DNA of 19,577 bases from JANQKX01 sp039028695. GTDB taxonomy: Bacteria; Pseudomonadota; Alphaproteobacteria; Kiloniellales; Kiloniellaceae. The stretch spans positions 1-19,577 of the forward strand of contig JBCCHN010000097.1 of assembly GCA_039028695.1 (NCBI GenBank), given 5' to 3'. The notes beneath the pieces are model-generated. The model saw only the letters and a list, made by a program, of their open reading frames with translations. It searched no databases and was not told the DNA's origin. The position numbers and the translations under genes were made by a program. Of the stretch, positions 7,428 through 15,690 are shown in pieces (position 1 is the first letter of the stretch; each line of letters begins with the position of its first letter).

Positions 7428-9191
7428 CTACATACGCTCGGGGACCTCGATCCCGAGAATGGACAGAACCAGCAGCAGTTCCTTTAGGGTGACCTCCACC
7501 AGGCCCAGACGGGAAGCCTGAAGCGTTGCGTCGGTCTCAGTGAGGATGTGACAGTTCTGGTAAAAGCGGCTGAATTCCTGTGCCAATCCGAAAGCAAAGT
7601 CGCAGAGCTCGTTGGGTGCCCGGCGCTCGTAGGCTGTTGCCATGGGCTCCGGCAGCCGTGCCAAGGCCAGCATCAGGTCCCGTTCCAAGGCCCCAGAAGG
7701 CTCAATCTGTCCTGGTGCTAGGCCCTTGTCCTTGGCCTTTCGCAGCAAGGATTTCATGCGCACGGCGGCATAGAGCAAATAGGGTCCGGTCTTGCCTTCA
7801 AAGCGGGTGAAACGGTCCAGATCAAAAATGTAATTGGACAGCCGGAAATTACTAAGGTCGGCAAAGCGGATCGCCGCGATGGCGACCTGCCGCACGATTT
7901 CCTGTCTTTCCTGGTCGCTCATGTCGGCGGCCAGGCCCGCCTCCGTCAGGCGCTTATCGGCCGCCTCAATCGCCATGGCGATGAGCTGTTGCAATTTCAT
8001 CACCCCACCCGAGCGGGTCTTGAAGGGCTTGCCGTCGGGACCGTTCATAGTGCCGAATCCGATATGCTCCATCTCGGCCTTGCCGTTGATGCCGGCCTTG
8101 CGGGCGGCCCGGAAGACCTGCTCGAAGTGCAAATGCTGGCGCTGATCGACCACATAAAGACTCAGGTCCTGGTCGATGTTTTGCCGGCGGTGCTCGATGG
8201 TGCCCAGGTCAGTGGTGCTGTACATCATGGCGCCATCGCTCTTGATCAGGATCAAGGGCGGGATCTCGGCTTTATCGCCCTCCTGAGCGATACGCACAAT
8301 GGTTGCCCCCTCGCTCAGTTCGCTTATTCCCTGATTGCCCATCTGTTCCACAATTGGTGGGATCAGATCATTGACGATCGCCTCACCATACCAAAGGTCG
8401 AAATGGACATTAAGCTGGTCGAAGACCGGTTCCATGGCCGCCACGGAGACATCGAAAAAGTGTTGCCACAAGGCCAAAAAGCCCGCGCGTCCGGATTGTA
8501 ATTCGGCAGTTGCCTTGCGCGCCTCGTCCAAGTCGTCCGGGTTTTCCTTGCAACGGCCGGCGGCTTGCGGATAGAGCCGCTCCAAATCCTCAATGGAGAC
8601 CGGGCTGTCGGCAGGATAGGGGCCCGACTGGGCCTCATCGAAATAGGGGAGGTCCGGCTGTTCCCGCTTAATCTCGGTGATCAACATGCCCATGGGCAGG
8701 CCCCAGTCGCCCATGTGGATGTCGCCGATGGTCTTGTCGCCGGAGAACTCAAAAAGCCGGCGTAAAGTATCGCCGATGACCGAGGCCCGAAGGTGTCCCA
8801 CATGCATGGCCTTGGCGATGTTGCAGCCGCCATAATCCAAGACTACGGTGCGGGCCGGATCCCTCGAAGGGCAGCCCAAACGGGGGTCGGGCGCAACGGC
8901 ATTGAGGTGATCGGCGATGAAGCTATCGGTCACATCCATGTTCAAGAAACCCGGCCCCACCACCTCGAGCTTGGCAAGGAGATCCCGGTCCTGCAGGCGA
9001 GCCGCAACCGCCTCGGCAATGTGCCGCGGGGGCTTTTTGGCGAGCTTGGCGGCAGGCATGGCACCGTTGCACTGAAACTGAGCCAAGTCCGGCCGGTCCG
9101 AGGTGCGCACCATACCCAGGTCCCGCGGTAGACCCTCCGCCTCAAAGGCCTGTGAAACCAAAGCGGTCAAGTGCTCAGCGATCGAACTCAT
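7428..9191 (-). CDS. argS: Arginyl-tRNA synthetase
   Basis: This cytoplasmic class I synthetase charges tRNA-Arg with arginine. I place the start at ATG 9191-9189, giving 587 residues beginning MSSIAEHLTALVSQAF; an upstream ATG at 9215 has no ribosome site and adds eight unlikely residues. The N-terminal Arg-tRNA-specific domain is followed by the nucleotide-binding signature DYGGCNIAKAMHVGHLRAS at about 119-137, in which HVGH is the HIGH motif. Further motifs are HMGDWGLPMGMLI, the STTDLGTIEHR stretch, and GPDGKPFKTRSGG, which stands where other class I enzymes have KMSKS; ArgS enzymes commonly diverge there. The C-terminal anticodon-binding domain ends EVTLKELLLVLSILGIEVPERM, as is usual. 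It lies 91 bp downstream of the RND gene, separated by a probable terminator, so it is probably transcribed on its own. Confidence 0.97.
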   Translation of the reverse strand: MSSIAEHLTALVSQAFEAEGLPRDLGMVRTSDRPDLAQFQCNGAMPAAKLAKKPPRHIAEAVAARLQDRDLLAKLEVVGPGFLNMDVTDSFIADHLNAVAPDPRLGCPSRDPARTVVLDYGGCNIAKAMHVGHLRASVIGDTLRRLFEFSGDKTIGDIHMGDWGLPMGMLITEIKREQPDLPYFDEAQSGPYPADSPVSIEDLERLYPQAAGRCKENPDDLDEARKATAELQSGRAGFLALWQHFFDVSVAAMEPVFDQLNVHFDLWYGEAIVNDLIPPIVEQMGNQGISELSEGATIVRIAQEGDKAEIPPLILIKSDGAMMYSTTDLGTIEHRRQNIDQDLSLYVVDQRQHLHFEQVFRAARKAGINGKAEMEHIGFGTMNGPDGKPFKTRSGGVMKLQQLIAMAIEAADKRLTEAGLAADMSDQERQEIVRQVAIAAIRFADLSNFRLSNYIFDLDRFTRFEGKTGPYLLYAAVRMKSLLRKAKDKGLAPGQIEPSGALERDLMLALARLPEPMATAYERRAPNELCDFAFGLAQEFSRFYQNCHILTETDATLQASRLGLVEVTLKELLLVLSILGIEVPERM

Positions 9192-9220
9192 CACATCAAT
9201 TCCATCAACAACCATCCGGT

Positions 9221-9243
9221 AAAAGCAGGCTTTTCATGCCCGC
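9221..9243 (-). terminator. Probable Rho-independent terminator of the RND efflux operon
   Basis: On the minus strand the sequence reads GCGGGC, a seven-base loop ATGAAAA, GCCTGC, and then TTTT. The six-base stem contains one G-U pair. It lies 40 bp after the stop of the RND pump gene and before the argS start, so it fits as the end of the padR-MFP-RND transcript. The stem and T-run are short, so termination may be partial. Confidence 0.55.
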
Positions 9244-9282
9244 AATGGCCATTCATCGCAAGGTTTTGTTGTCTTTTGAGGG

Positions 9283-12200
9283 CTATTCGCCGGCCGCTGC
9301 TGGTGTTGCGCTGCTGGGGGCCGCGGACTTGCTTGTCTTTCGCTGCTTTCGACGGGTGCGCCAAGCCTTAAAATTAGCCCGCAGCATCAAGGCGGAGGGT
9401 GTGACCACTAGGGTGAGAATGGTCGCAAAGGTAAGGCCAAAAACGATGGCGGTGGAGAGTTGACGCCACCATTGGGTCGAGGGAGCGCCGAACTGAATAG
9501 TGCGATCAAAAAAGTCAATGTTCACGGCCAACACCATGGGCATCAAGCCCAACACGGTGGTAATGGTGGTCAGCAGCACGGGTCGCAGGCGCTGAGCACC
9601 GGTGCGCAAAATGGCTTCCAGTGGCGATGCACTGGTCTTGGACAGCCGATCGAAGGTATCGATCAGGACGATGTTGTTGTTGACCACAATACCAGCCAAA
9701 GCGATGACACCGATGCCCGACATGACAATGCCAAAGGGTTGATCGGTGATCAGTAGGCCAATCATCACACCGCTTGTGGACATGATCACCGCTGAGAGAA
9801 TTAAAAAGGCGCTGTAAAAACTGTTGAATTGGGTGATCAAAATAATGGCCATTAAAAATAGCGCCACGCCGAAGGCCTTAACCAGAAAAGCTTGGGCCGC
9901 TTGCTGCTCCTCATCCTCGCCTTTGAACTCAATGGTCACCCGTGGATCGATTTCTTGGCTGGCGATCCAAGCGCGCACTTGTTGTACTTTATCGTCCGCT
10001 AGGAAGCCGGGTGCCACGTCAGCCTTGACCGTCATGACCCGGCTGCCGTCCACGCGCTTGAGCAGGCCTACCTTCGGCTTGGCCTCGCGGGTCACGAAAT
10101 TAGCGATGGGGATCATGCCATGGTCGGTTTGAACGCGAATGGCGTCTAGGTGCTCGATGTTGCGGTAGTCCCTGGGCAGGCGCACCACAATGTCAATTTC
10201 CTCATTGCTATTGTCCGGCCGGAATTCACCCAGCTCCATGCCGTTGGTAATCATGCGCACATAACTACCGATCAAGGTCACATCGGCACCGAACTTGGCC
10301 GCTTGGGCTCGGTCGATTCGAAGCTGCCATTCGATGCCCGGCACCGGGCGACCGTCTTCGATATCCACCAAGCCATCAACATTTTCTAAAGCGTCCCCGA
10401 TTTGCCGCGCAACGGGTTCGATGAGTTCAGGGTGGTCGGAAGAGACCTGGAGTTGAATAGGCTTGCCGACCGGTGGCCCCGCCTCCTGCTGGCGGGGTTC
10501 CACAATAATGCCGGCAAGGGGCTCTGTACGGCTGCGAATTTCATCGATGATGTCATCGGCGGAACGGCGCCCGAACCAGTCGGTGAACTCCAATTGAATC
10601 GTACCGATCAGGTCTTCCGGCTCATCCTCCTGATTTCCCGACGAGGCCTGGGAAGATGCATAGATCGTGTGAAATTCACCCTTGTCCCGCTGCAGCGCAA
10701 GGATCTGCTCTTCGACCTGTCGCAGCAAGAAGTCCTTTTCTTCAATAGACAAATTTCCCCGTGCGTGAATCTGCAACACTGCGTTGTCCGGTTCCACATC
10801 CGGGAAAAACTCGACGCCGCGGCCGAACTGGCCGTAGCTGTACTGCACCGCGATCAACACCATAAGCGCGGCAAATAGGATCAAGCCGGGAACCTTCAGT
10901 GCGCCGCGCAGTACTATGAGGTAAAGGCCGGTTAGGCCCTTGATGTCATTTAAATCTCCCTTGTCGCCCGCCGCCATGGCCCGCATCGCCTCCGGGCTGG
11001 CCGAGCCCGCGGTCTTGCCGATGAGCCCACCGAGGGTAGGGACAAAAATAAGGGCCATCAGCAAGGAGGCACTGAGAGTCGCCACCAAGGTGATGGGCAG
11101 GAACTTCATAAACTCGCCCACAACGCCCGGCCAAAACATGAGCGGTAGAAAGGCAGCCAAGGTGGTGGCGGTGGCGGCGATGATGGGCCAGGCCATGCGC
11201 TTGGCAGCCAAGGCATAGGCCTCTCGCCGGGGCAGGCCTTCAATCATTTTCCGGTCGGCAAATTCTGTCACCACGATGGCGCCGTCGACCAGCATGCCAA
11301 CGGCCAGGATCAAGCTGAAGAGCACCACAATGTTCACGGTGAAGCCAAGGGCATAAAGGATCAAAATGCCCGACAAGAAAGAGCCCGGGATGGCCATTCC
11401 CACCAAGGCCGCCGAGCGCAGGCCCAGGGCCGCAACGATGACGATCATCACCAGCAGGACCGCACTCAAAACGTTGTTCTGCAAATCCAACAGCATGGTC
11501 CTGATATCGGTGGACTTATCCTGACTGAAGGAGACATCAATCCCAACCGGCCATTTTGCCTGTTCGGACAGCACCAGGGCCTGAACCTGCTCAATGGTCT
11601 CGATGATGTTTTCCCCGGTGCGCTTGGAGATTTCCAAGGCGATGGCGGGTTGCCCGTTGATGCGGGCATAGCCTTCAGAATCCTTGAAGGTTCGGCGCAA
11701 GACTCCCACGTCTCGGACCCTCACCACCGCGTCCCCATTCGTTTTCAGGGGCATATTCAAAATGTCTTCCGAGGATTCAAAAAGGCCCGGAAGCTTAATG
11801 GCGAAGCGTCCTTGGCCGGTGTCAAGGGCACCGGCGGCGACCACTCGGTTGGAGCGGGCAACGGCGTCTATGATATCGCGAGCATCCAGCCCGTAGCTCT
11901 CCAGGTTCAGGGGATCAATGACCAGCTCGACCAGTTCTTCGCGATCACCGGAAATCTCGGCACTGAGAACGGACGAGATGCCTTCGATCTTGTCCTGCAG
12001 ATCATTGGCCAGTGTCAAAAGCGTACGCGCCGGCACATTGCCGGAAAGGGAAACCACCAGGACCGGAAAGAGGCTCAGGTTGATTTCGTGAACCGTAGGC
12101 TCATCCGCATCGTCCGGCAGCTCGGGCTTGGCCAGGTCCACCTTGTCCCGCACATCCCGTAGGGCCAGGTCCGCGTCAAAGCCCGCGTCGAACTCCATAA

Positions 12201-12477
12201 TAATATTTCCGCCGCCCAGATAGGCGGTGGACGTCATCTCCTTTACTCCCTCGATGGAGCGCAGTTCCTGCTCAATGGGCTTGATCAGCAGGCGCTCTGA
12301 GTCTTCCGGTGAGATTCCGTCATGGGAGATGCTGACATAAAGGATGGGAATGTTGATATCCGGATCGGATTCCTTGGGGATCGTGATGTACGCCACCGTC
12401 CCGGCGATCAGGATCAATAAAAGAGTGGAAACAACGGTTCGCGCATGATTGACCGCCGCGTCGATAAGAGCATTCAT
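9283..12477 (-). CDS. RND-family efflux pump, inner-membrane permease subunit
   Basis: This is the proton-driven AcrB-like subunit of a tripartite efflux pump that expels drugs or other amphiphilic compounds across the envelope. The 1064 residues have the expected duplicated layout: a first transmembrane helix (about 13-33), a large periplasmic loop with the porter segments, helices 2-6 from about 335, a second periplasmic loop, and helices 8-12 near the C-terminus. PKESDPDINIPILYVSI at 34-50 is a typical opening. Two proton-relay positions differ from AcrB: helix 4 reads GMLVDGAIVVTE with Asp398-Gly399 where AcrB has Asp-Asp, and helix 10 reads VVNNNIVLID with Asn933 where AcrB has Lys940. 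The start ATG overlaps the stop of the membrane-fusion gene as ATGA, implying translational coupling. No outer-membrane TolC-like gene is in view. Substrate is unknown. Confidence 0.95.
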   Translation of the reverse strand: MNALIDAAVNHARTVVSTLLLILIAGTVAYITIPKESDPDINIPILYVSISHDGISPEDSERLLIKPIEQELRSIEGVKEMTSTAYLGGGNIIMEFDAGFDADLALRDVRDKVDLAKPELPDDADEPTVHEINLSLFPVLVVSLSGNVPARTLLTLANDLQDKIEGISSVLSAEISGDREELVELVIDPLNLESYGLDARDIIDAVARSNRVVAAGALDTGQGRFAIKLPGLFESSEDILNMPLKTNGDAVVRVRDVGVLRRTFKDSEGYARINGQPAIALEISKRTGENIIETIEQVQALVLSEQAKWPVGIDVSFSQDKSTDIRTMLLDLQNNVLSAVLLVMIVIVAALGLRSAALVGMAIPGSFLSGILILYALGFTVNIVVLFSLILAVGMLVDGAIVVTEFADRKMIEGLPRREAYALAAKRMAWPIIAATATTLAAFLPLMFWPGVVGEFMKFLPITLVATLSASLLMALIFVPTLGGLIGKTAGSASPEAMRAMAAGDKGDLNDIKGLTGLYLIVLRGALKVPGLILFAALMVLIAVQYSYGQFGRGVEFFPDVEPDNAVLQIHARGNLSIEEKDFLLRQVEEQILALQRDKGEFHTIYASSQASSGNQEDEPEDLIGTIQLEFTDWFGRRSADDIIDEIRSRTEPLAGIIVEPRQQEAGPPVGKPIQLQVSSDHPELIEPVARQIGDALENVDGLVDIEDGRPVPGIEWQLRIDRAQAAKFGADVTLIGSYVRMITNGMELGEFRPDNSNEEIDIVVRLPRDYRNIEHLDAIRVQTDHGMIPIANFVTREAKPKVGLLKRVDGSRVMTVKADVAPGFLADDKVQQVRAWIASQEIDPRVTIEFKGEDEEQQAAQAFLVKAFGVALFLMAIILITQFNSFYSAFLILSAVIMSTSGVMIGLLITDQPFGIVMSGIGVIALAGIVVNNNIVLIDTFDRLSKTSASPLEAILRTGAQRLRPVLLTTITTVLGLMPMVLAVNIDFFDRTIQFGAPSTQWWRQLSTAIVFGLTFATILTLVVTPSALMLRANFKAWRTRRKQRKTSKSAAPSSATPAAAGE

Positions 12478-13577
12478 GATGTGGGGCCGCGAATGAAGGG
12501 CTTCAGCGTCACCTCGTCGACGGGCAAGACCTTTTGACCGTCGGCGACGAATTCATGCCCCACGGTGATGAAGACGACCGTTTCCGGCAAGCCGGTGATC
12601 CATACCCCATCGGCTTCGGTGTCCAAGATCTTAACCGGCGTGAAGGTGGCGATATCCTTGTCGCTTAAGGTCATGACGCCCACTTCGCCCTTGTCTGAAA
12701 GGGTTAGGATAGCTGGCGAGACCCGGTGTGCCACCGTCTCTTGTAAGGGCAAGCGAATATCGGCGGAGACACCGTCTGGGATTTTCCGATTCGGGTTGGC
12801 AACCTCCAATTCGATTCGAAAGGTGCGAGTCGCCGAATCGGCCACCGAGGAAATGAAGCGCAGCCGGCCTTCCAGGCGCTGGCCGGTTACCAGGCGCACC
12901 TCACCCTTTTGTCCCAAGGTCAAATATTCAACGCCGGCTTCGTTCACCTGGGCGACGACGAGGATGGGGTCCAGGTCCACGACCTCGGCAATGGGATCGC
13001 CGATATCGACAAAATCGCCAATCTCCACCATGCGATTGTCGATCAGGCCGCCAAAGGGCGCTCGGATGTTTGTGTTGTCCAGCTCCACCTGGGCAGCCGA
13101 GACCTTGGCCTTGGCTTCCTCGTATGCGGCTTTTGCAGCGGCCAGCTGAGTTTCGGCGCGAAAGCCCTTTTCCGAGAGCTTTTGGGCTGCTTCGTATTCC
13201 AAAAGCCGCTGCGCCTCCAAAGCCTCGGCTTCGCTCAAGCGAGCAGGTCGATCCTCAGGATCCAGTTGAACCAGGATTTCATCAAGGGATACCGAGGCGC
13301 CGCGATCCGCGTTTAGAGTGGAGATGCGACCCCGCGAATCGGACTTTATCTTGACCATGCGGACCGCTTCTGTCCGGCCGCGTAGCAATTCATGGGATAT
13401 GCGGGGCTCGGCCGCTTGGGTGCGAACCCGTACCGACGGCTGGTGTTCGGTGGCGCTCAGGTCGGCGGCCGGCTTGCGGGCTTGCGGCAAATTATCACTA
13501 TGGCCGAATTGGCCTGAGGCGACCCAGGCCACCACAGCCAGAGCCAAAAAGACCGCTATGAAAAATGAGCGAGTCAT
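12474..13577 (-). CDS. RND efflux membrane-fusion (periplasmic adaptor) protein
   Basis: This is the HlyD/AcrA-type adaptor that links the RND pump to an outer-membrane channel. The frame is open further upstream into padR, but I start at ATG 13577-13575, giving 367 residues whose first 25 form a clear signal or membrane anchor (MTRSFFIAVFLALAVVAWVA) without an obvious lipobox. Next come the lipoyl half (VKIKSDSRGRISTLNADRGASVSLDEILVQLD), a helical hairpin of about 60 residues rich in Ala/Glu/Lys, and the second lipoyl half (NTNIRAPFGGLIDNRMVEIGDFVDIGDPIAEV). The beta-barrel and membrane-proximal domains follow. The ribosome site is weak (CGGACGG). It follows padR after 46 bp and overlaps the RND start by ATGA, so padR-MFP-RND forms an operon. 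Identity is secure and the substrate unknown. Confidence 0.93.
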   Translation of the reverse strand: MTRSFFIAVFLALAVVAWVASGQFGHSDNLPQARKPAADLSATEHQPSVRVRTQAAEPRISHELLRGRTEAVRMVKIKSDSRGRISTLNADRGASVSLDEILVQLDPEDRPARLSEAEALEAQRLLEYEAAQKLSEKGFRAETQLAAAKAAYEEAKAKVSAAQVELDNTNIRAPFGGLIDNRMVEIGDFVDIGDPIAEVVDLDPILVVAQVNEAGVEYLTLGQKGEVRLVTGQRLEGRLRFISSVADSATRTFRIELEVANPNRKIPDGVSADIRLPLQETVAHRVSPAILTLSDKGEVGVMTLSDKDIATFTPVKILDTEADGVWITGLPETVVFITVGHEFVADGQKVLPVDEVTLKPFIRGPTS

Positions 13578-13623
13578 TATTCCGTCCGATGCCAATTCTG
13601 TGTTTTTGCCATTGCCATGCCCC

Positions 13624-14223
13624 TTATTCCGCAGCTGCACCGCTAACGGATGCGTGCGGAGGGATGGTCTTTTGATCGCGATCGCGGGACTGATGATCTT
13701 TTTCCACCCGACCCAACAAATGTGCCCGATTTTGCTCGAGATAATCGGCGGCGGCGCGATAAACGGCTTGGCCCATGCCGCGCACGAAGGCGGCACCCGG
13801 TGGAGCATCTCCATTTTGTGCCGCGCAGTCGTCCATGCGCTCAAGACAAGCTCTATACCAAGCAATGCGTTGGTCCAGCAGCCGTGCTAGTTTTTCCGCC
13901 GGCAGGTGTTGGGCGAAGAAAAGAATGAAGAGAAAGTCGGAGCGGGTCTTGTCCGGGCTTGGTTCGCTCAACAGCGTCTTTTCAAAGGCGGCAAGGCCGG
14001 CTTCGGTGATGGAAAAGAGCTTTTTATCCGGTCGTTTATCCTGACTGAGTTGGCGACAAGCGACTTGTCCGACGCCGCGCAAGGCTTCCAGGGCAGGATA
14101 GATTGACCCGAAACTGGCCGCGTGAATATGGGCGAAGGGGCCTTCCTCGAAGGCCTTTTTAATCTCGTAGCCACTGGCATCGCCTTGGCTCAACACACCC
14201 AGACAAAGGGTTTTAACGTCCAT
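13624..14223 (-). CDS. PadR-family transcriptional regulator, likely repressor of the efflux operon
   Basis: This is a winged-helix regulator of 199 residues. I start at ATG 14223-14221, since MDVKTLCLGVLSQGDASGYEIKKAFEE is the canonical PadR opening and GTGGGA precedes it; the longer open frame runs through the promoter repeats. The winged helix spans about 1-75, including SFGSIYPALEALRGVGQVACRQLSQDKRPDKKLFSITEAGLAAFE, the usual PadR DNA-binding and wing region. The C-terminal half (about 95-175) is mostly helical and charged, fitting the dimerisation coiled coil of the longer PadR subfamily. It is first in an operon with the adaptor and RND pump, and inverted repeats lie 46-83 bp upstream of its start. 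Autorepression relieved by an efflux substrate is the natural model, as in LmrR-like systems, but that is inference. Confidence 0.92.
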   Translation of the reverse strand: MDVKTLCLGVLSQGDASGYEIKKAFEEGPFAHIHAASFGSIYPALEALRGVGQVACRQLSQDKRPDKKLFSITEAGLAAFEKTLLSEPSPDKTRSDFLFILFFAQHLPAEKLARLLDQRIAWYRACLERMDDCAAQNGDAPPGAAFVRGMGQAVYRAAADYLEQNRAHLLGRVEKDHQSRDRDQKTIPPHASVSGAAAE

Positions 14224-14268
14224 AAACCGGTCCCACCGTTCTTCCGATGAGCTATAGATAGGTCGCAA

Positions 14269-14293
14269 TGATATATTCGTCCAGCATATATCA
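14269..14293. promoter_or_regulatory. Inverted repeat TGATATAT-N9-ATATATCA in the padR promoter region
   Basis: The two 8-bp arms are a perfect inverted repeat with a nine-base spacer, starting 46 bp upstream of the padR start codon. The right arm is shared with the neighbouring repeat at 14284-14306, so there are three evenly oriented AT-rich half-sites. It is a candidate operator for autoregulation by PadR. The AT-rich sequence could partly serve as a -10 region instead. Confidence 0.5.
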
Positions 14294-14306
14294 GTCCTAT
14301 ATATGC
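14284..14306. promoter_or_regulatory. Inverted repeat GCATATAT-N7-ATATATGC, candidate PadR operator
   Basis: This is a perfect 8-bp inverted repeat with a seven-base spacer, 61 bp upstream of padR. Its half-sites resemble the ATATGCA/TGCATAT type recognised by the PadR-family regulator AphA of Vibrio, but with arm order and spacing of its own. It is the best single candidate for a PadR binding site in the window. Confidence 0.5.
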
Positions 14307-14312
14307 ATGGCG

Positions 14313-14333
14313 GCCTTGCATCGGATGCAAGGC
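14313..14333. promoter_or_regulatory. Perfect 21-bp palindrome upstream of padR
   Basis: Arms GCCTTGCATC and GATGCAAGGC are perfectly complementary around a single central G. It lies 90 bp upstream of padR and 88 bp downstream of the bluB stop. Neither side has a T-run, so it is not a standard terminator. It suits a second, symmetric dimeric regulator, or it could cap the bluB transcript as a stabilising hairpin. Confidence 0.5.
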
Positions 14334-14420
14334 TCAAGAAATTTCGGAGAAAGATGATATAAAATAGGGTATTATCAGCGTAATTTAAAAATCTAATACA
14401 GCAAAATAATTTGCCTACTG

Positions 14421-15107
14421 TTATCGGATAAAGACCTTTTCATCCAGATTGGCGCGAGTTTCCCAATGATGCCGAGCCAATTCCGGGTCCAAGTGTTCTT
14501 CTTGAGGATAGCCGACGCAGAGGTAGGCGATCAGGGTCCAGTCGTCGGGAATGTCCAGAACCTGTCCGACGGCGTTGGGATCCAGTATCGAGACCCAGCC
14601 CACGCCAACGCCCTGTGCTCGGGCGGCGAGCCACAGTGTCTGGATGCTGGATACAACAGAATAATGCAATGTCTCGGGCATGGTCTTTCGGCCTAGGCCA
14701 TGGCCCTGATCGGGGTCTTGCTGGCAATAGACAGCCATGTGCAGGGGAGCTTCTTTCAAACCGGCCAGTTTGAGGCTGGCGTAGAGTTTGGCTCTTTCCC
14801 CAACATAATCGCCTAAAGCCTCATGATTGCAGCGACGGAAGATATCGCGGATTGCCTCGCGCCGCGACGGTGTATTTACCAGGACATAGCGCCAGGGCTC
14901 GCTCAAGCCAACGGATGGCGCCAACATGGCCATGGAAAGCAGATCCCGGACCAAGCGGTCGGGCAGGGGGTCGGTCCGAAAGCGGCGCACGTCCCGACGC
15001 CAACGAAACAAGTCCAGCAGTTGTTGTTGGAAGGAGGTATCAAATTCTGGCGATCTTTCCGGCGGAGAGCCGGCTTCCAATGACGCTGATGGGTCCGTGG
15101 ATGTCAT
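14421..15107 (-). CDS. bluB: 5,6-dimethylbenzimidazole synthase (BluB)
   Basis: BluB is an oxygen-dependent flavin-destroying member of the nitroreductase fold that turns reduced FMN into 5,6-dimethylbenzimidazole, the lower ligand of vitamin B12. The 228-residue protein has a variable N-terminal 25 residues and then RRDVRRFR at 37-44; its Asp39 corresponds to the catalytic Asp32 of Sinorhizobium BluB. AMLAPSVGLSEPWRYVLV, KLAGLKEAPLHMAVYCQQ, GHGLGRKTMPETLHYSVV and GVGVGWVSILDP follow, a set specific to BluB rather than general nitroreductases. The start ATG 15107 has no obvious ribosome site, and the frame is open upstream without another clear start. No cobalamin riboswitch is recognisable in the 172 bp upstream, and no other B12 gene is in the window. 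Confidence 0.92.
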   Translation of the reverse strand: MTSTDPSASLEAGSPPERSPEFDTSFQQQLLDLFRWRRDVRRFRTDPLPDRLVRDLLSMAMLAPSVGLSEPWRYVLVNTPSRREAIRDIFRRCNHEALGDYVGERAKLYASLKLAGLKEAPLHMAVYCQQDPDQGHGLGRKTMPETLHYSVVSSIQTLWLAARAQGVGVGWVSILDPNAVGQVLDIPDDWTLIAYLCVGYPQEEHLDPELARHHWETRANLDEKVFIR

Positions 15108-15279
15108 GGCAATAAGGCCCGTGGAACGACGTGTTGCGCTATTAAAGGACTGTCGCTGCCAAAAGGGCCAGCCCCATCCAGGCTGTAGGCCACAATAGCC
15201 GGCAGCGCAAGCGTTCCTGTCGATCGCACTTGCAATTGATTAAATGAATCTGGAGCAAAATCGCCGGGCTAAGGCGCAA

Positions 15280-15552
15280 TCAAAGGGCGGCCAAAAGATC
15301 CTGAATAGTTTGGCCGCTGGCCACTTCATCGCCCTTTTCGTCCAAGGCGTAAAAATGACCGGTTTGATAGCGGAATTCAAAGGAAGTGATGCCGTGGCGA
15401 CGCACCAGGGCAGCATAGTCTTGTGAGCTTTCTCGCAATGGCACGGCTGCTCGTTTGAGCCGATCGCCGGACCGACCCGGCAGGCCCTTTAAATCATGCC
15501 GCGCCAAATCTTGCTGAAGCTTTCCCCGGTCCTGAAGATCAACGACAGTCAT
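15280..15552 (-). CDS. Small protein of unknown function (90 residues)
   Basis: I do not recognise the family. The protein is soluble and charged, with no signal peptide or membrane helix: a Lys/Arg/Asp-rich N-terminal half (MTVVDLQDRGKLQQDLARHD) and a C-terminal part (TSFEFRYQTGHFYALDEKGDEV) that looks like a beta-hairpin followed by a short helix. It is likely real because a strong ribosome site (AAGGGGGGA) lies just before ATG 15552-15550 and its composition matches neighbouring genes. A CtrA-type box sits 10-26 bp upstream of the start. It lies 172 bp upstream of bluB on the same strand; a link in function is not indicated. The frame stays open for 45 codons past its TGA, but I see no support for readthrough. 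Confidence 0.65.
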   Translation of the reverse strand: MTVVDLQDRGKLQQDLARHDLKGLPGRSGDRLKRAAVPLRESSQDYAALVRRHGITSFEFRYQTGHFYALDEKGDEVASGQTIQDLLAAL

Positions 15553-15562
15553 TTGTCCCCCC

Positions 15563-15578
15563 TTAACTGATCGTTAAC
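15563..15578 (-). promoter_or_regulatory. CtrA-type box TTAA-N7-TTAAC
   Basis: The sequence TTAACTGATCGTTAAC matches the alphaproteobacterial CtrA consensus TTAA-N7-TTAAC exactly. It lies 10-26 bp upstream of the start codon of the 90-residue gene, immediately before its ribosome site. So close to the start, it would more naturally repress a promoter there than activate one. A 9-base match can occur by chance in an AT-rich gap. Confidence 0.4.
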
Positions 15579-15690
15579 GGAAAGAATCATTTCTTCGTCT
15601 TGCTGTCTAGTTATTTTAACAATTTTTTTACATTTTTTTTCTTTGTGAGTCTTTGAAACATCTATTGATGATGCTCTGCACGCAGCTCAA

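Noticed and set aside
15142..15279. Open frame continuing 45 codons past the TGA of the 90-residue gene, ending in a hydrophobic segment
   Set aside because: It would need readthrough or a TTG start without ribosome site, and there is no selenocysteine-type signal that I can see. It could be a small membrane peptide but is unsupported.
15108..15279. Cobalamin riboswitch upstream of bluB
   Set aside because: No B12-box or GGCTG/CCCGC core elements were recognisable in the 172 bp before the start.
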